A stretch of DNA of 64,000 nt from Paenibacillus piri (GCF_004354045.1 NZ_SMRT01000020.1:1-64000), one strand, 5' to 3'. Numbered from the stretch's first letter, positions 32,581-42,120 are shown. Notes: generated by a model not told the origin, from the letters alone. Translations and numbers: made by a program.

Positions 32581-34017
32581 ATGTCAAATCGCGCAGTTGC
32601 GGCCGTTGGGAACCTGATCGGCGGACAATGGGAAGCCGGAAGGGGGACGTTCCCGGTCTATAACAAATTTACGGGCGATGTGATCGCCGAGGTCGGCAAA
32701 GCGTCCAGAGAGGATGTGGAACGTGCGGTTTCCAACGCGTGGGACACGTTCCGAAAAGAACGCCTGACGCCTCAGCAGAGGTACGACATTTTATCGCGGG
32801 CGGCGGAGCTGTTCATGGAACGCAAGGAGGAGCTGGCACTGACGATTGTCCGCGAAGGCGGGAAGGTGTTGAAGGATGCGCGGATGGAGGTGGAACGCGG
32901 CATACAGACCTTCATCGCGTCGGCGGAGGAGGCCAAGCGATTGCACGGCAGCGAGGTGCCGATCCAAGGTCAGCCGGGAAGTGGCGACAAACTCGCTTTT
33001 ACGATTCGCGTTCCTTTGGGCGTCATTTGCGCGATTACGCCGTTTAACTTTCCGTTCAATCTGGTCGCACATAAAATAGCCCCGGCGATTGCCGCCGGCA
33101 ACGCGGTTGTACTGAAGCCGGCCGGCGTAACGCCGCAAACCGCAGCCCATATGGCTAATATTTTGCTTGAAGCCGGGCTTCCGCCCGGCTTTCTGAACGT
33201 CGTGAACGGACCGGGCAGAGAAATCGGGCAATATTTGCTCGGCGACCCGCGCATCGCGATGTATACGTTCACCGGCAGCTCGGAGGTGGGCAAGCAGATC
33301 AAGGCCGGCTCGGGTGTGCGTCCGGTGACGCTGGAGCTCGGCAGCAATTCGCCGAACATCGTTCACATGGATGCCCCGGATTTAGCCAAGGCGGCACAGC
33401 TGTGCGTGACGCGCGGGTTCTCGAATGCAGGTCAGGCGTGCATTTCCGTGCAGCGCATTTATGTGCACCGCGACGTCTATCCCGCCTTTCTCGAGATGGC
33501 GGTTGAAGCGGCTTCCAAGCTGAACGTCGGCAACCCCGAATCCGAACGGACGGATATCGGTCCGATGATTTCGGAGAAGGAAGCGGAACGGGCGGAAGCC
33601 TGGGTGCGGGAAGCCGTCGAAGGAGGCGCGGCCGTCGCATGCGGCGGCTCGCGGAACGGGGCGGTGCTGCAGCCGACCATCATAACCGGGGCGACATCGG
33701 ACATGAAGGTGATGTGCCAGGAGGTGTTCGCCCCCATCGTCTGCATCGTACCTTACGAGGACTTCGACGAAGCGCTGCGGGCCGCCAATGATTCTGATTA
33801 CGGACTGCAGGCCGGCTTGTTCACGTCCAGCCTGCAGCTGGCGCTGCGGGCGGCCCGGGAGCTGGAATTCGGCGGGGTCATTATCAACGACGTATCGACA
33901 TTCAGGGCGGACATTATGCCGTACGGCGGGGTCAAGGACAGCGGCTACGGCAAGGAGGGCCCCAAATATGCGGTGGAGGAAATGACGAGCGAAAAGCTGG
34001 TCGTTATCGATATATAA
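32581..34017 (+). CDS. NAD(P)-dependent aldehyde dehydrogenase
   Basis: A 478-residue enzyme of the ALDH superfamily. N156 (PFNFPFN), general base E252 (TLELGSNSPN) and nucleophile C287 (NAGQACISV) are present. The usual LELGGKSP motif reads LELGSNSP, as in lactaldehyde/succinic-semialdehyde-type relatives. ATG 32581 has GAGGGGAG nine bases upstream; the ATG at 32572 is too close to it. It probably oxidises an aldehyde formed from the sugar acid, such as glycolaldehyde, tartronate or 2-oxoglutarate semialdehyde. Confidence 0.9.
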   Translation: MSNRAVAAVGNLIGGQWEAGRGTFPVYNKFTGDVIAEVGKASREDVERAVSNAWDTFRKERLTPQQRYDILSRAAELFMERKEELALTIVREGGKVLKDARMEVERGIQTFIASAEEAKRLHGSEVPIQGQPGSGDKLAFTIRVPLGVICAITPFNFPFNLVAHKIAPAIAAGNAVVLKPAGVTPQTAAHMANILLEAGLPPGFLNVVNGPGREIGQYLLGDPRIAMYTFTGSSEVGKQIKAGSGVRPVTLELGSNSPNIVHMDAPDLAKAAQLCVTRGFSNAGQACISVQRIYVHRDVYPAFLEMAVEAASKLNVGNPESERTDIGPMISEKEAERAEAWVREAVEGGAAVACGGSRNGAVLQPTIITGATSDMKVMCQEVFAPIVCIVPYEDFDEALRAANDSDYGLQAGLFTSSLQLALRAARELEFGGVIINDVSTFRADIMPYGGVKDSGYGKEGPKYAVEEMTSEKLVVIDI

Positions 34018-34039
34018 CGAATTTGTATCGAGAGGATGT

Positions 34040-35251
34040 ATGCAGATGAGAAATACGTGGGAATATTTTCCATCAGGAACGATTATGTTCGGAAACGGCG
34101 CCATCCAGAAGCTCGGGCAGGTCGTCAGCCGCATGAATGCGCATCGCGTGCTGCTCATTACCGATAAAGGAATCGCCCGTTCCGGCATTCTCCAAACCGT
34201 GACCGGCCTGCTGGAGCAATCCGGCCGGCATGTTCAAGTGTTTGACGGCACGATACCGGAGCCGCCGGTTTCCCTGGTGCAGGAATGCTATGAGGCCGCT
34301 CGCGCCGGAGAGAGCCCCGATGTCATCATCGGTCTTGGCGGCGGCAGCAGCATCGATATGGCGAAAATCGTCGCTCTGCTCATGAAGCATGGAGGCAAGC
34401 CGCAGGATTACTTCGGCGAGCATTCGATTCCCGGCCCGATCCTGCCGCTGATTGCCATACCGACGACGGCGGGCACCGGCTCGGAGGTCACATCGGTCGC
34501 CGTAGTGAACGATACGGAGCACAGCATCAAGGTCGGCATATCCAACAATTATTTGCGTCCCCAGGTCGCGCTGCTCGATCCCGAGCTGACCATCGAGCTG
34601 CCGCCTTACGTAACGGCCTGCTCCGGCATCGATGCGCTGGCGCATGCGGTGGAGGCGTACCTGGCCAAGGACTATGCCTACATTCAGGCCGAAGGCGAGC
34701 TATTGTTTCAGGGCGCGGCGCCGATCAGCGATACGCTTGCCCTGGAAGCGATCGAGCGCATATCCGGCAGTCTGATCGCCGCCGTGCAGCAGGGCTCGAA
34801 CATGGAGGCGCGGTCCCATATGCTGCTCGGCAGCCTGATGGCGGGACTCGCTTTCTCCAACGCAGGCACGGCGGCGGCCCACGCGCTGGCTTATCCGATC
34901 GGCGGCTTAACGAAATCGCCGCACGGCGAAGTGACGGGGCTGCTGCTGCCGTATGTAATCGAATATAATGCGATGGCGGCAGGCGCCGCCAAAATGCACA
35001 AGTTCGCGCAGGCGCTCGGACTGCATACGTCCGCGCTCAACGCGGCGGAAACGGCGCAGGAGGCTGTCGCCTGCATCTTCCGGCTGCTGGAGCAGATCGG
35101 CCTGCCCTCGCGGCTCAGCGACATCGGCGTCGCTCGCGAGCAGCTGCCGGAAATCGCCGCCAAGGCGGTCGGCATCGACCGGCTGATCCGCAACAATCCG
35201 CGCACACCGACCGTCGACGGCTTCCTGCGTCTGCTGGAACGAGCGTATTGA
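34040..35251 (+). CDS. Iron-containing alcohol dehydrogenase
   Basis: A 403-residue group III alcohol dehydrogenase. The NAD-binding GGGSSIDMAK motif (about 97-106), the PTTAGTGSEVTSVAVV block and the iron-binding region with IDALAHAVEAYL and GEVTGLLLPYVIEYN are all present. Start ATG after AGAGG; ATG 34046 has better spacing and is possible. It lies 22 bp after the aldehyde dehydrogenase and probably reduces or oxidises the same aldehyde. Confidence 0.9.
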   Translation: MQMRNTWEYFPSGTIMFGNGAIQKLGQVVSRMNAHRVLLITDKGIARSGILQTVTGLLEQSGRHVQVFDGTIPEPPVSLVQECYEAARAGESPDVIIGLGGGSSIDMAKIVALLMKHGGKPQDYFGEHSIPGPILPLIAIPTTAGTGSEVTSVAVVNDTEHSIKVGISNNYLRPQVALLDPELTIELPPYVTACSGIDALAHAVEAYLAKDYAYIQAEGELLFQGAAPISDTLALEAIERISGSLIAAVQQGSNMEARSHMLLGSLMAGLAFSNAGTAAAHALAYPIGGLTKSPHGEVTGLLLPYVIEYNAMAAGAAKMHKFAQALGLHTSALNAAETAQEAVACIFRLLEQIGLPSRLSDIGVAREQLPEIAAKAVGIDRLIRNNPRTPTVDGFLRLLERAY

Positions 35252-35271
35252 CGGGAGAGGAGCGGAGCCGG

Positions 35272-36246
35272 ATGAAGGTGGTCATAACGAGGAAAATACC
35301 CGAGACGATCAAACACATGCTGGACAGCGCTTGTACGACCTATATGTGGGCGGAGGAATTGGAGCCGATGCCGCGGCATTTGCTGCTGGAGCAGGCGGTC
35401 GACGCCGACGCAATCTTCACGAACGTATCCGACCGGATCGACAAGGAGCTGTTTCAAGCCGCGCCGAGGCTGAAGGTCGTAAGCACGATGGCGGTCGGCG
35501 TCGACAATATCGATCTGGCCGAGGCTTCGCGGCGGGGCATTCCGGTCGGACATACGCCCGGCGTGCTTTCGGAGGCGGTGGCTGACCTGACTTTCACGCT
35601 GATGCTTGCCGCGGCGAGAAAAGTGGTCGAAGGGATGGCCTACATCAGGGAAGGCCGGTGGAGAGGCTGGGGCCCGATGCTGTTCACCGGCCGGGATGTG
35701 TACCGGGCCACGATCGGCATCATCGGCATGGGAAGCATCGGCCGGGGGGTGGCGAGACGGGCGGCGGGCTTCGATATGCGGATATTGTACCATAACCGCA
35801 AGCCCGATCCGGAGGCGGAGAAGCAGCTGGGCGCCGAATACTGCGATCTGGACACGCTGCTGCGGCAGTCCGATTATGTGGTCATGCTGGCCCCGGCGAC
35901 CCCCGAGACGCATCGAATGATCGGCGCCCGGCAGTTTGCGCTGATGAAGCCGAATGCGATATTCGTCAACACATCCCGAGGCGGCAATGTGGATGAACAA
36001 GCGCTGGTACGTGCATTGAAGGGCGGCACCATCTGGGGAGCCGGTCTTGACGTGTTCGAGCAGGAGCCGATCCGTCCGGATCATCCGCTGCTCGCGCTGG
36101 ACAATGTGGTGACGCTTCCGCACATCGGCAGCGCCACGCTGGACACGCGGATGAACATGGCCGCCCTTGCGGCGCAAAATATTTTGCATGTTTTGAACGG
36201 GGAGCCGCCGGCGCATTGCGCCAATCGGGCGGCGCTCGGGCCGTAA
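35272..36246 (+). CDS. D-isomer-specific 2-hydroxyacid dehydrogenase
   Basis: A 324-residue NAD(P)-dependent reductase. NAD motif GIIGMGSIGRGVARR (about 148-162), catalytic Arg in NTSRGGNVDE, Glu in DVFEQEP and His in LPHIGSAT are visible. This glyoxylate/hydroxypyruvate reductase type converts 2-keto acids to D-2-hydroxyacids. The start is ATG 35272 after GGGAGAGGAGCGGAG; it starts 21 bp after the stop of the alcohol dehydrogenase. Last gene of the operon. Confidence 0.9.
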   Translation: MKVVITRKIPETIKHMLDSACTTYMWAEELEPMPRHLLLEQAVDADAIFTNVSDRIDKELFQAAPRLKVVSTMAVGVDNIDLAEASRRGIPVGHTPGVLSEAVADLTFTLMLAAARKVVEGMAYIREGRWRGWGPMLFTGRDVYRATIGIIGMGSIGRGVARRAAGFDMRILYHNRKPDPEAEKQLGAEYCDLDTLLRQSDYVVMLAPATPETHRMIGARQFALMKPNAIFVNTSRGGNVDEQALVRALKGGTIWGAGLDVFEQEPIRPDHPLLALDNVVTLPHIGSATLDTRMNMAALAAQNILHVLNGEPPAHCANRAALGP

Positions 36247-36307
36247 ACGGATCTTAATATGCAATAGATTGTCGTATAACGTCATACTACAGGGATAAAT
36301 ACGAATG

Positions 36308-36342
36308 AAACCGTCCGGTGAACCAGTTCCGGACGGTTTTTT
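36308..36342 (+). terminator. Rho-independent terminator of the first sugar-acid operon
   Basis: AAACCGTCCGG (36308-36318) pairs with CCGGACGGTTT (36329-36339), followed by TTT to 36342. Confidence 0.85.
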
Positions 36343-36350
36343 CTGCCGTA

Positions 36351-36386
36351 CACCGCGGTAACAAGTGCTCCCGTTCTAACGCGGTG
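36351..36386. repeat. Inverted repeat CACCGC/GCGGTG
   Basis: Six-base arms at 36351-36356 and 36381-36386 just after the terminator. Could be a weak operator; no further support. Confidence 0.3.
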
Positions 36387-36409
36387 CAAGACAATTGCGC
36401 CAAAACAGG

Positions 36410-36442
36410 AATATTTATTATCGATAATAGATAATAAATATT
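36410..36442. promoter_or_regulatory. 33-bp AT-rich palindrome, candidate GntR operator
   Basis: AATATTTATTATC (36410-36422) and GATAATAAATATT (36430-36442) are perfect complements with a 7-bp spacer, about 100 bp upstream of the GntR gene. Its length and perfection suggest an operator for autoregulation. Confidence 0.6.
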
Positions 36443-36540
36443 AAAGCGATTTTATCGCTCGACTCGACGATTTTGCCCTCCGGCATCCTGACGGCAAACA
36501 TTAACGCTATACATCGGCAAGCACGAAACGGAATGGGGGA

Positions 36541-37197
36541 ATGATGATGATACAACGGCCGTCCTTGCAGACGGATTCCATCGGCGAACAAGTCTACCTG
36601 TCGTTAAAAAAACAAATTTTGGAAGGCCAGCTTCAACCGGGCGCACGCCTGCTCGTGATGGACATCGCCGGCACGTTTCAAATCAGTCAAGGGCCGGTCA
36701 GAGAAGCGCTGGAGAGGCTGAAGCAGGAAGGATTGATTATTAGCAAGCCGAACAAAGGATCGGTCGTATCCGATATTACCTCCAAAGAAATTAAAGACAT
36801 TTTCGTCATGCGGGAAATTATCGAAGGCTTTGCCGTCAAAGAATCGGTCCCTTTGCTGGATCCGGCGGATTTCGAATATTTGGAGCATACGATTGCGGAA
36901 ATGGATAACGCGACACGGCGCAATGACATGATGCACATACTGGGGCTGGACCTGGAATTTCACGGTTTTTTTTACAAACGGTGCGGCAATCATGTAGCTC
37001 TCGATATGTGGAAGCAGATGAGCACGAAGGTGATGAGGTTTATGGCCATGCGCATCTCCATTCATTATTTGACGAATGACAAGCTCGTGGAAGAGCATTT
37101 CGACTTGATCCGGGTGCTGAAACAAGGCGACCCTCTCGCAGCCGAGCAAAGATTTATCCAACATATGAAAGCGTATAAAATGATTCAGATCACGTAA
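36541..37197 (+). CDS. GntR-family (FadR/FCD) transcriptional regulator
   Basis: A 218-residue regulator with winged helix-turn-helix (QPGARLLVMDIAGTFQISQG, then PVREALERLKQEGLI) and an all-helical FCD effector domain (MREIIEGFAVKESV; DLEFHGFFYKRCGN; EEHFDLIRVLKQGD). FCD regulators bind sugar acids and organic acids via a metal site. Three ATG codons in a row at 36541-36549 follow GGGGGA; the exact start is uncertain by two residues. It precedes the second transporter and likely controls the 36541-44968 module. Confidence 0.9.
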   Translation: MMMIQRPSLQTDSIGEQVYLSLKKQILEGQLQPGARLLVMDIAGTFQISQGPVREALERLKQEGLIISKPNKGSVVSDITSKEIKDIFVMREIIEGFAVKESVPLLDPADFEYLEHTIAEMDNATRRNDMMHILGLDLEFHGFFYKRCGNHVALDMWKQMSTKVMRFMAMRISIHYLTNDKLVEEHFDLIRVLKQGDPLAAEQRFIQHMKAYKMIQIT

Positions 37198-37246
37198 CGA
37201 TTTGCACCCGGGACATGTAACCTTTTTTGGAAAGGGGAAATCAGGT

Positions 37247-38410
37247 ATGCATATGGAACTGCTGGTTACTAAAAACGAAGCGGTAGTCCAAATGATGCGG
37301 GACCGTTTTTTAATCGATCTGATCTCCGACAAGGGAAACAAGCTGAATCGCTGGAACGGGCAGATTGCCGGACTCAGCCTCGAACGGTACATGTCCTTTC
37401 CGGCTATTGCGCTGGTTGAGTGTGCAGGCTGTTCGGCCGATGCGCACGAAAAACGGCAGCATGCCGAGCGGTTGAGGGCCGCTCTCGAGCCGGAGCTTCG
37501 CGATGAGATGGCCGTTTTTTTGGATGGCGAAGGCCGGGTCTGTCTGCTGTTTCCATGGGCCGTGCGGGAGCTGCTCGAAACCGTTCAGCAGCGGTTCGGC
37601 GGCCGGTTTCCGTTCGCGACGAATATCGGGGTGGGCATCCCGCGCAGCCGGTTCGCGGACCTGCATCATTCGTATCGTCAGGCGGAGCAGTCGCTGCGCC
37701 ATAAATTTTACAAGGGCAGCGGGCAGGTGATCCATTTCGCGGAGATCAAACCGTACCTTCCAACCGCCGAATACCCATATGCGATTGAGGAAGAGCTGGG
37801 CTACTGCGTCAAATCGGCCGATCATGCGGAGGAAATCGAGTGCAAGGTGGATTTATTTTACGAACGATTGCTGTGCCGCGGGCCTATCCGAATCGACGAG
37901 GTGTATGAAATGACGATCCGGCTGCTGATCGGACTGGAGAAAAAAGGGCTTGCCGATGCCGACAAAGAAAGCGCATACAAAAAATACGAAATTATGCCGA
38001 TCGTGCATATGGAGACGCTGAACGAAATTAAATCGTATTTGAAATCGTATTTGACCGAGCTGTGGAAAAGCTTGCTGCAAAAAAACGGCCATCGCAGCAT
38101 CATCGAGAAGACGATTCAATATATGGAGCAGGAATGCCAGCATGCGAGTCTGAACAGCGTGTCGCAAAAGGTGTACATGACGCCGACTTATTTGAGCTTG
38201 CTGTTTAAAATGAGTACGGGTAAAACGTTCATCGAGCAGCTGACCGACATCCGCATCGATAAAGCGAAGCATTTGCTGAAGCACTCGATGTTGAAAAATT
38301 ACGAGATCGCGGAGAAGGTAGGCTATCATGATTCGCGCTACTTCAGCCAAATTTTCAAGAAAAAGGTCGGCTTGTCGCCCAGCGTGTACCGGGAATCGGC
38401 GGGAAAATGA
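37247..38410 (+). CDS. AraC-family regulator, YesN-like without receiver domain
   Basis: A 387-residue protein. The C-terminal 100 residues form an AraC DNA-binding domain (LNSVSQKVYMTPTYLSLLFK, then YEIAEKVGYHDSRYFSQIFK). The middle (IALVECAGCSADAHEKRQHA onward; GIPRSRFADLHHSYRQAEQS) matches the linker domain of YesN-type response regulators, but there is no N-terminal receiver with phospho-acceptor aspartate. ATG 37247 has AAAGGGGA eight bases upstream. It probably acts as a direct, phosphorylation-independent regulator of the next transporter. Confidence 0.82.
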   Translation: MHMELLVTKNEAVVQMMRDRFLIDLISDKGNKLNRWNGQIAGLSLERYMSFPAIALVECAGCSADAHEKRQHAERLRAALEPELRDEMAVFLDGEGRVCLLFPWAVRELLETVQQRFGGRFPFATNIGVGIPRSRFADLHHSYRQAEQSLRHKFYKGSGQVIHFAEIKPYLPTAEYPYAIEEELGYCVKSADHAEEIECKVDLFYERLLCRGPIRIDEVYEMTIRLLIGLEKKGLADADKESAYKKYEIMPIVHMETLNEIKSYLKSYLTELWKSLLQKNGHRSIIEKTIQYMEQECQHASLNSVSQKVYMTPTYLSLLFKMSTGKTFIEQLTDIRIDKAKHLLKHSMLKNYEIAEKVGYHDSRYFSQIFKKKVGLSPSVYRESAGK

Positions 38411-38563
38411 CGGCTGAGACGACCGTAGGCTTGTCAGGAAAATGGATTAAGCAGGCTTCGAACCTGAAATTTTTCGAACAAAAACATAAATATTTCGCCT
38501 ATGAATCGGAGAACCGGATTTGGTACTTTTAAAATGGAGAAACGAGGGTCAGGGGTGATGTGT

Positions 38564-39517
38564 ATGAGAAAGACCGCGTACGGCGAACCGGGGCAAAGCT
38601 CCGCGGTCAAGCTGGCCGGTACAGGCGAAAGGCTGCGATATTGGGCAAAAGAAATTTATAAAAACAGGGTTAATTATTTTTTTATTGCGCCTATGTATTT
38701 GTTTCTGATCGCCTTTCTCATCATTCCGACGATTCAGGGACTGTACTTGTCGTTTTATCAATTTACCGCCGATTCGGCCAAACGGTTTGTCGGGCTGCAA
38801 AATTTCATCGCCCTTTTTCGCGATCCCGTCTTTTGGATTGCCCTGAAAAATACGGCCGTGCTCGTCATCGGCGTGGTGCCTTCAAGCTTGCTCGTTTCGC
38901 TGATTATATCCGTCATCATTCACCGCCGCAGCCAAATTTTGAAGTCGTTCGTCCGGGGAGCTTTTTACTTGCCGTTGGTCGTCTCGAGTGTCGCGCTGTC
39001 GATTTCATGGAAATACATTTACGATCCGGCCATCGGCCTGGGCAACTATGTACTCGGCTTATTCGGACTTGATCCCGTCGTGTGGCTGGGGGATGCCCGG
39101 TACGTGCTCCCGGCGCTCATGTTCATTATTTTTACGTTCAGTCTGGGCAAGCCGATTATGCTGTATTTAGCCTCGCTGGGCGCGATTCCGGACACATATT
39201 ATGAAGCGGCCCGCATCGACGGAGCCGGCTCGATCAGCCAGTTCGTTCATATTACGCTGCCGATGCTGAAGCCGACAACGCTGTATTTGGTCGTGACCGG
39301 AACGATCGGCGCTTTCCAGGTGTTCGTATTTGTCAAGCTGCTCACCTCCGGCGGACCGAACAATTCCTCGCAAACGCTCGCTTATATGCTGTACGAGAAG
39401 GCGTTTATTTTCGGCCAATTCGGCATTGGCTGCGTCATCGGCACGATCCTGTGCCTCATTTGTATGGGAATTGCAATCGTCGAGTATAAATTTTTGTCGT
39501 CGGATATCGAGTATTAG
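38564..39517 (+). CDS. Sugar ABC transporter permease (MalF/UgpA-like)
   Basis: A 317-residue permease with six predicted helices (YFFIAPMYLFLIAFLIIPTI first) and EAA loop YEAARIDGAGSISQFVHITL. The start ATG 38564 sits seven bases after AGGGGTGA; an open frame extends upstream to 38501 without a better site. Works with the permease at 39532 and binding protein at 40408. Confidence 0.9.
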   Translation: MRKTAYGEPGQSSAVKLAGTGERLRYWAKEIYKNRVNYFFIAPMYLFLIAFLIIPTIQGLYLSFYQFTADSAKRFVGLQNFIALFRDPVFWIALKNTAVLVIGVVPSSLLVSLIISVIIHRRSQILKSFVRGAFYLPLVVSSVALSISWKYIYDPAIGLGNYVLGLFGLDPVVWLGDARYVLPALMFIIFTFSLGKPIMLYLASLGAIPDTYYEAARIDGAGSISQFVHITLPMLKPTTLYLVVTGTIGAFQVFVFVKLLTSGGPNNSSQTLAYMLYEKAFIFGQFGIGCVIGTILCLICMGIAIVEYKFLSSDIEY

Positions 39518-39531
39518 GGAGGAGGATGTCG

Positions 39532-40371
39532 ATGAACCGCAACGCCGTCATTTCTATGAAAAGCGCGCGACTGCTCGGAATGCTGCTTGTCCTGGCCGGC
39601 TCGGTCATTAGTCTGATCCCGTTGTATTGGACGATTCTGAATTCGTTTCAGCCGAATGAAATTGCGATGAAGGTGCCGCCTGAACTCATTCCGGGCAGCT
39701 TTATCTTCGATAATTATACGTATTTGTTTACGAAAACGGGCGCCTTCCGCTGGTTTATAAACAGCGCCTGCATTTCCGCCGTGTCCGCCGCTCTCGTCGT
39801 CTACTTTTCCGCGATGGCCGGCTATCCGCTCGCCAAGAAGAAGTTCCCCGGGGTCAACGTGCTGTTCTGGACCGTGCTGGCGTTTATGACCGTCCCCCGC
39901 GAGGTGCTGCTGCTGCCGCTGTTTCTCATGATGAAAGAGCTGCATTTATTCAACACCTACCTCGGCATCCTGCTGCCGACGATCGCATGGCCGTTCGCGG
40001 TGTTTCTGATGCGGCAGTTTATTAGTACCGTTCCTTCCGAAATTTTCGATGCCGCTGCAATTGACGGCTGCAGTCCGCTAGCGATGTTTCATAAAATATT
40101 GCTGCCGATCATTAAGCCGGGCCTGGGCGCTCTGGCGGTATTTGCCTTCGTCAACAGCTGGAACGATTACATTTGGCATCTGATTATCATTTCCTCCGAC
40201 AATATGAAAACGCTGCCGCTTGGCGTCGCATCCATGTCGCAGGAGCTTACGGCCAATTACGGATATTTGATGGCCGGCGCTTCATTCGGAGCGATTCCGT
40301 TAATTACGGTATTTTTGCTCTTCCAACGTTTTTTTACAAGCGGCATTACGCTTGGGGCTGTAAAAGGCTGA
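39532..40371 (+). CDS. Sugar ABC transporter permease (MalG/UgpE-like)
   Basis: A 279-residue permease with six predicted helices and EAA loop IFDAAAIDGCSPLAMFHKIL. ATG 39532 is chosen because the ATG at 39526 overlaps the AGGGAGGAGG ribosome site, which itself begins at the stop of the previous permease. Confidence 0.9.
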   Translation: MNRNAVISMKSARLLGMLLVLAGSVISLIPLYWTILNSFQPNEIAMKVPPELIPGSFIFDNYTYLFTKTGAFRWFINSACISAVSAALVVYFSAMAGYPLAKKKFPGVNVLFWTVLAFMTVPREVLLLPLFLMMKELHLFNTYLGILLPTIAWPFAVFLMRQFISTVPSEIFDAAAIDGCSPLAMFHKILLPIIKPGLGALAVFAFVNSWNDYIWHLIIISSDNMKTLPLGVASMSQELTANYGYLMAGASFGAIPLITVFLLFQRFFTSGITLGAVKG

Positions 40372-40407
40372 CGTTCAATCTCAATCGATTCAAGGAGGGG
40401 ATTAGCA

Positions 40408-41760
40408 ATGAAACGTTCGACATCCAAATGGTGGGGCTCGCTGGGTACGTTGACGCTGAGCGCGACGCTTGTATTGACGGGCTGCTCGTCAGGCGAGACC
40501 GGAACATCGGCGGACGGGAAGGCGAAATTGTCACTGGAATTTTGGACGGCAACCGGGACGGATCAATCCAAATTTACTAACATCGTCAAGAGATACATGA
40601 AGGATGTGGATCCGGGCGTCGATATTAAAGTGACCTACGTGCCGACGACCGGTATCGACGAAAAAGTCAATGTCGCCATTGCCTCCAATCAGTTTCCGGA
40701 CATATATTTCGATTCCTCTCCCCGGATGGTTCCACTGGCGATTAACGGCGTGCTGGCTCCGCTCGATTCCTATATAACCCCGGAGTACAATCTGGACGAC
40801 TATTATAAAGGGATGCTGGATTTGAGCAAATACAAGGATAAGCTGTATATGCTGCCGACCTCGAACAGCCTGCAGGCGCTTGTGCTGAACAAAGCGCTGT
40901 TCAAGCAGGCCGGGGCGGAGGATTTGCTGCCCGATCCCGAGACGCGCTCCTGGACCCGGGACAAATTCGCCAAAGCGGTGGAAAAGGTCGGCAGCCTCGG
41001 CAACGGCGTATATGGGCTGGGCCTGGGCGCCGTGCAGATGGATCATGACAAATATACCGACGGCTTTATATTCAGCGACGGCGATGAGTTCGCCAACGAA
41101 TCGTATACGAAAATGACGTACAACTCCGATAAAAACGTGAAAAACTTCGAATGGATCATTAATTTGACGAAGACGAAGGGAGCGCTGCCCGGAGCGGCCG
41201 GCAACAATATAACGAACATTCTGGGGCTGTTTAAGCAGGGGAAAATCGGCATGATGCAATATTATGGCGGCAGAGAGATCGAGCAGGTGCTGAGGGGCGT
41301 TAAGGACGGCACCGTTAAAATCCCGTTCGACATTATGTTCGCCCGTTTCCCGACCGATGATGGCAGCCCGGGTAAGCTGTACACCTACTCGACGTCATAC
41401 GGCATTAAGCAGCAGCAGGATAAGGCGAAAATGGACGCGTCGGCGAAATTTATTATGTGGCTGACGGACGGCAAGGATAAGGAATTGAACGAATTAAGCT
41501 ATGTCGAGGACGGTGCGCTGCCGGCCCGCAAATCGTTGAAAAGCTTCCTGACCGATCCTGAAAAGCAAAAACTGATGGATATGTCGGATAAGACGATCCG
41601 CAATGTGTTCCTCATTCCGAACTACCAGCAGGTTCGCAAAACGTGGTTCAACAACTTTCAGCCGGCCTATTCCGGCCAACTGACCGCCAAAGCCGCCCTG
41701 GACAATTACGTCAGGGACGCCCAGAAGCTGGTCGATGAAGGGTTGGCGAAGCAAAAGTGA
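40408..41760 (+). CDS. Sugar ABC transporter substrate-binding lipoprotein (SBP family 1)
   Basis: A 450-residue lipoprotein with lipobox LTGC (Cys26). Typical blocks are DPGVDIKVTYVPTTGIDEKV and QFPDIYFDSSPRMVPLAING. Here the binding-protein gene follows the permeases, the reverse of the 27976 operon. Its TGA stop (41758-41760) is formed by the end of the repeat element 41758-41874, so that element may have altered the original C-terminus. Start ATG after GGAGGGGATTAGCA. Confidence 0.9.
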   Translation: MKRSTSKWWGSLGTLTLSATLVLTGCSSGETGTSADGKAKLSLEFWTATGTDQSKFTNIVKRYMKDVDPGVDIKVTYVPTTGIDEKVNVAIASNQFPDIYFDSSPRMVPLAINGVLAPLDSYITPEYNLDDYYKGMLDLSKYKDKLYMLPTSNSLQALVLNKALFKQAGAEDLLPDPETRSWTRDKFAKAVEKVGSLGNGVYGLGLGAVQMDHDKYTDGFIFSDGDEFANESYTKMTYNSDKNVKNFEWIINLTKTKGALPGAAGNNITNILGLFKQGKIGMMQYYGGREIEQVLRGVKDGTVKIPFDIMFARFPTDDGSPGKLYTYSTSYGIKQQQDKAKMDASAKFIMWLTDGKDKELNELSYVEDGALPARKSLKSFLTDPEKQKLMDMSDKTIRNVFLIPNYQQVRKTWFNNFQPAYSGQLTAKAALDNYVRDAQKLVDEGLAKQK

Positions 41761-41874
41761 ACTCGTTCAGCTTTGCTGAACACATCGGGGAATCAGATGG
41801 GGACTCTACCCCATCTGATTCAAGGCCCACCTTAGAGGTGGAGGTCTTAACCCGATAAAGTCGTAATCGGATAA
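41758..41874 (-). mobile_element. Structured repeat family 2, copy C
   Basis: Minus-strand copy of the 3211 element. Read on the minus strand it is preceded by TTTAT and ends with hairpin GTTCAGC-AAA-GCTGAAC, GAG, TTCAC. The terminal GTGA gives the binding-protein gene its stop codon. The sequence is nearly identical to copy D at 52819. Confidence 0.75.
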
Positions 41875-42120
41875 ATTCCGATTGCCATCGGGCATGTATT
41901 CATCGAACGAACGAACGTGTGAGCAAATAACTATGAAAGTGCAGTTATTTTGAATAAATTTACTTTGATGAATCAATATTTCTGCGAATCTGCAGGAATT
42001 GCAGACGACTTCGCCTCAACTTGAGATTGGGCGGACGAAAACATGCGCTTTTGCAGGAATACGACCTATGGCGTAAAAAACCTGCGTAAGACATGTACTT
42101 TTGCAGGTACCGTGCGTGCG
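41875..42120. other. Intergenic region before the minisatellite
   Basis: No gene seen. Two short direct repeats share ACATG...CTTTTGCAGG at about 42041 and 42093. Otherwise unremarkable. Confidence 0.4.

Noticed and set aside
34891..36285. 464-residue frame antisense to dehydrogenase genes
   Set aside because: Overlaps two clear enzymes and has an Arg/His/Pro-rich composition typical of antisense frames.
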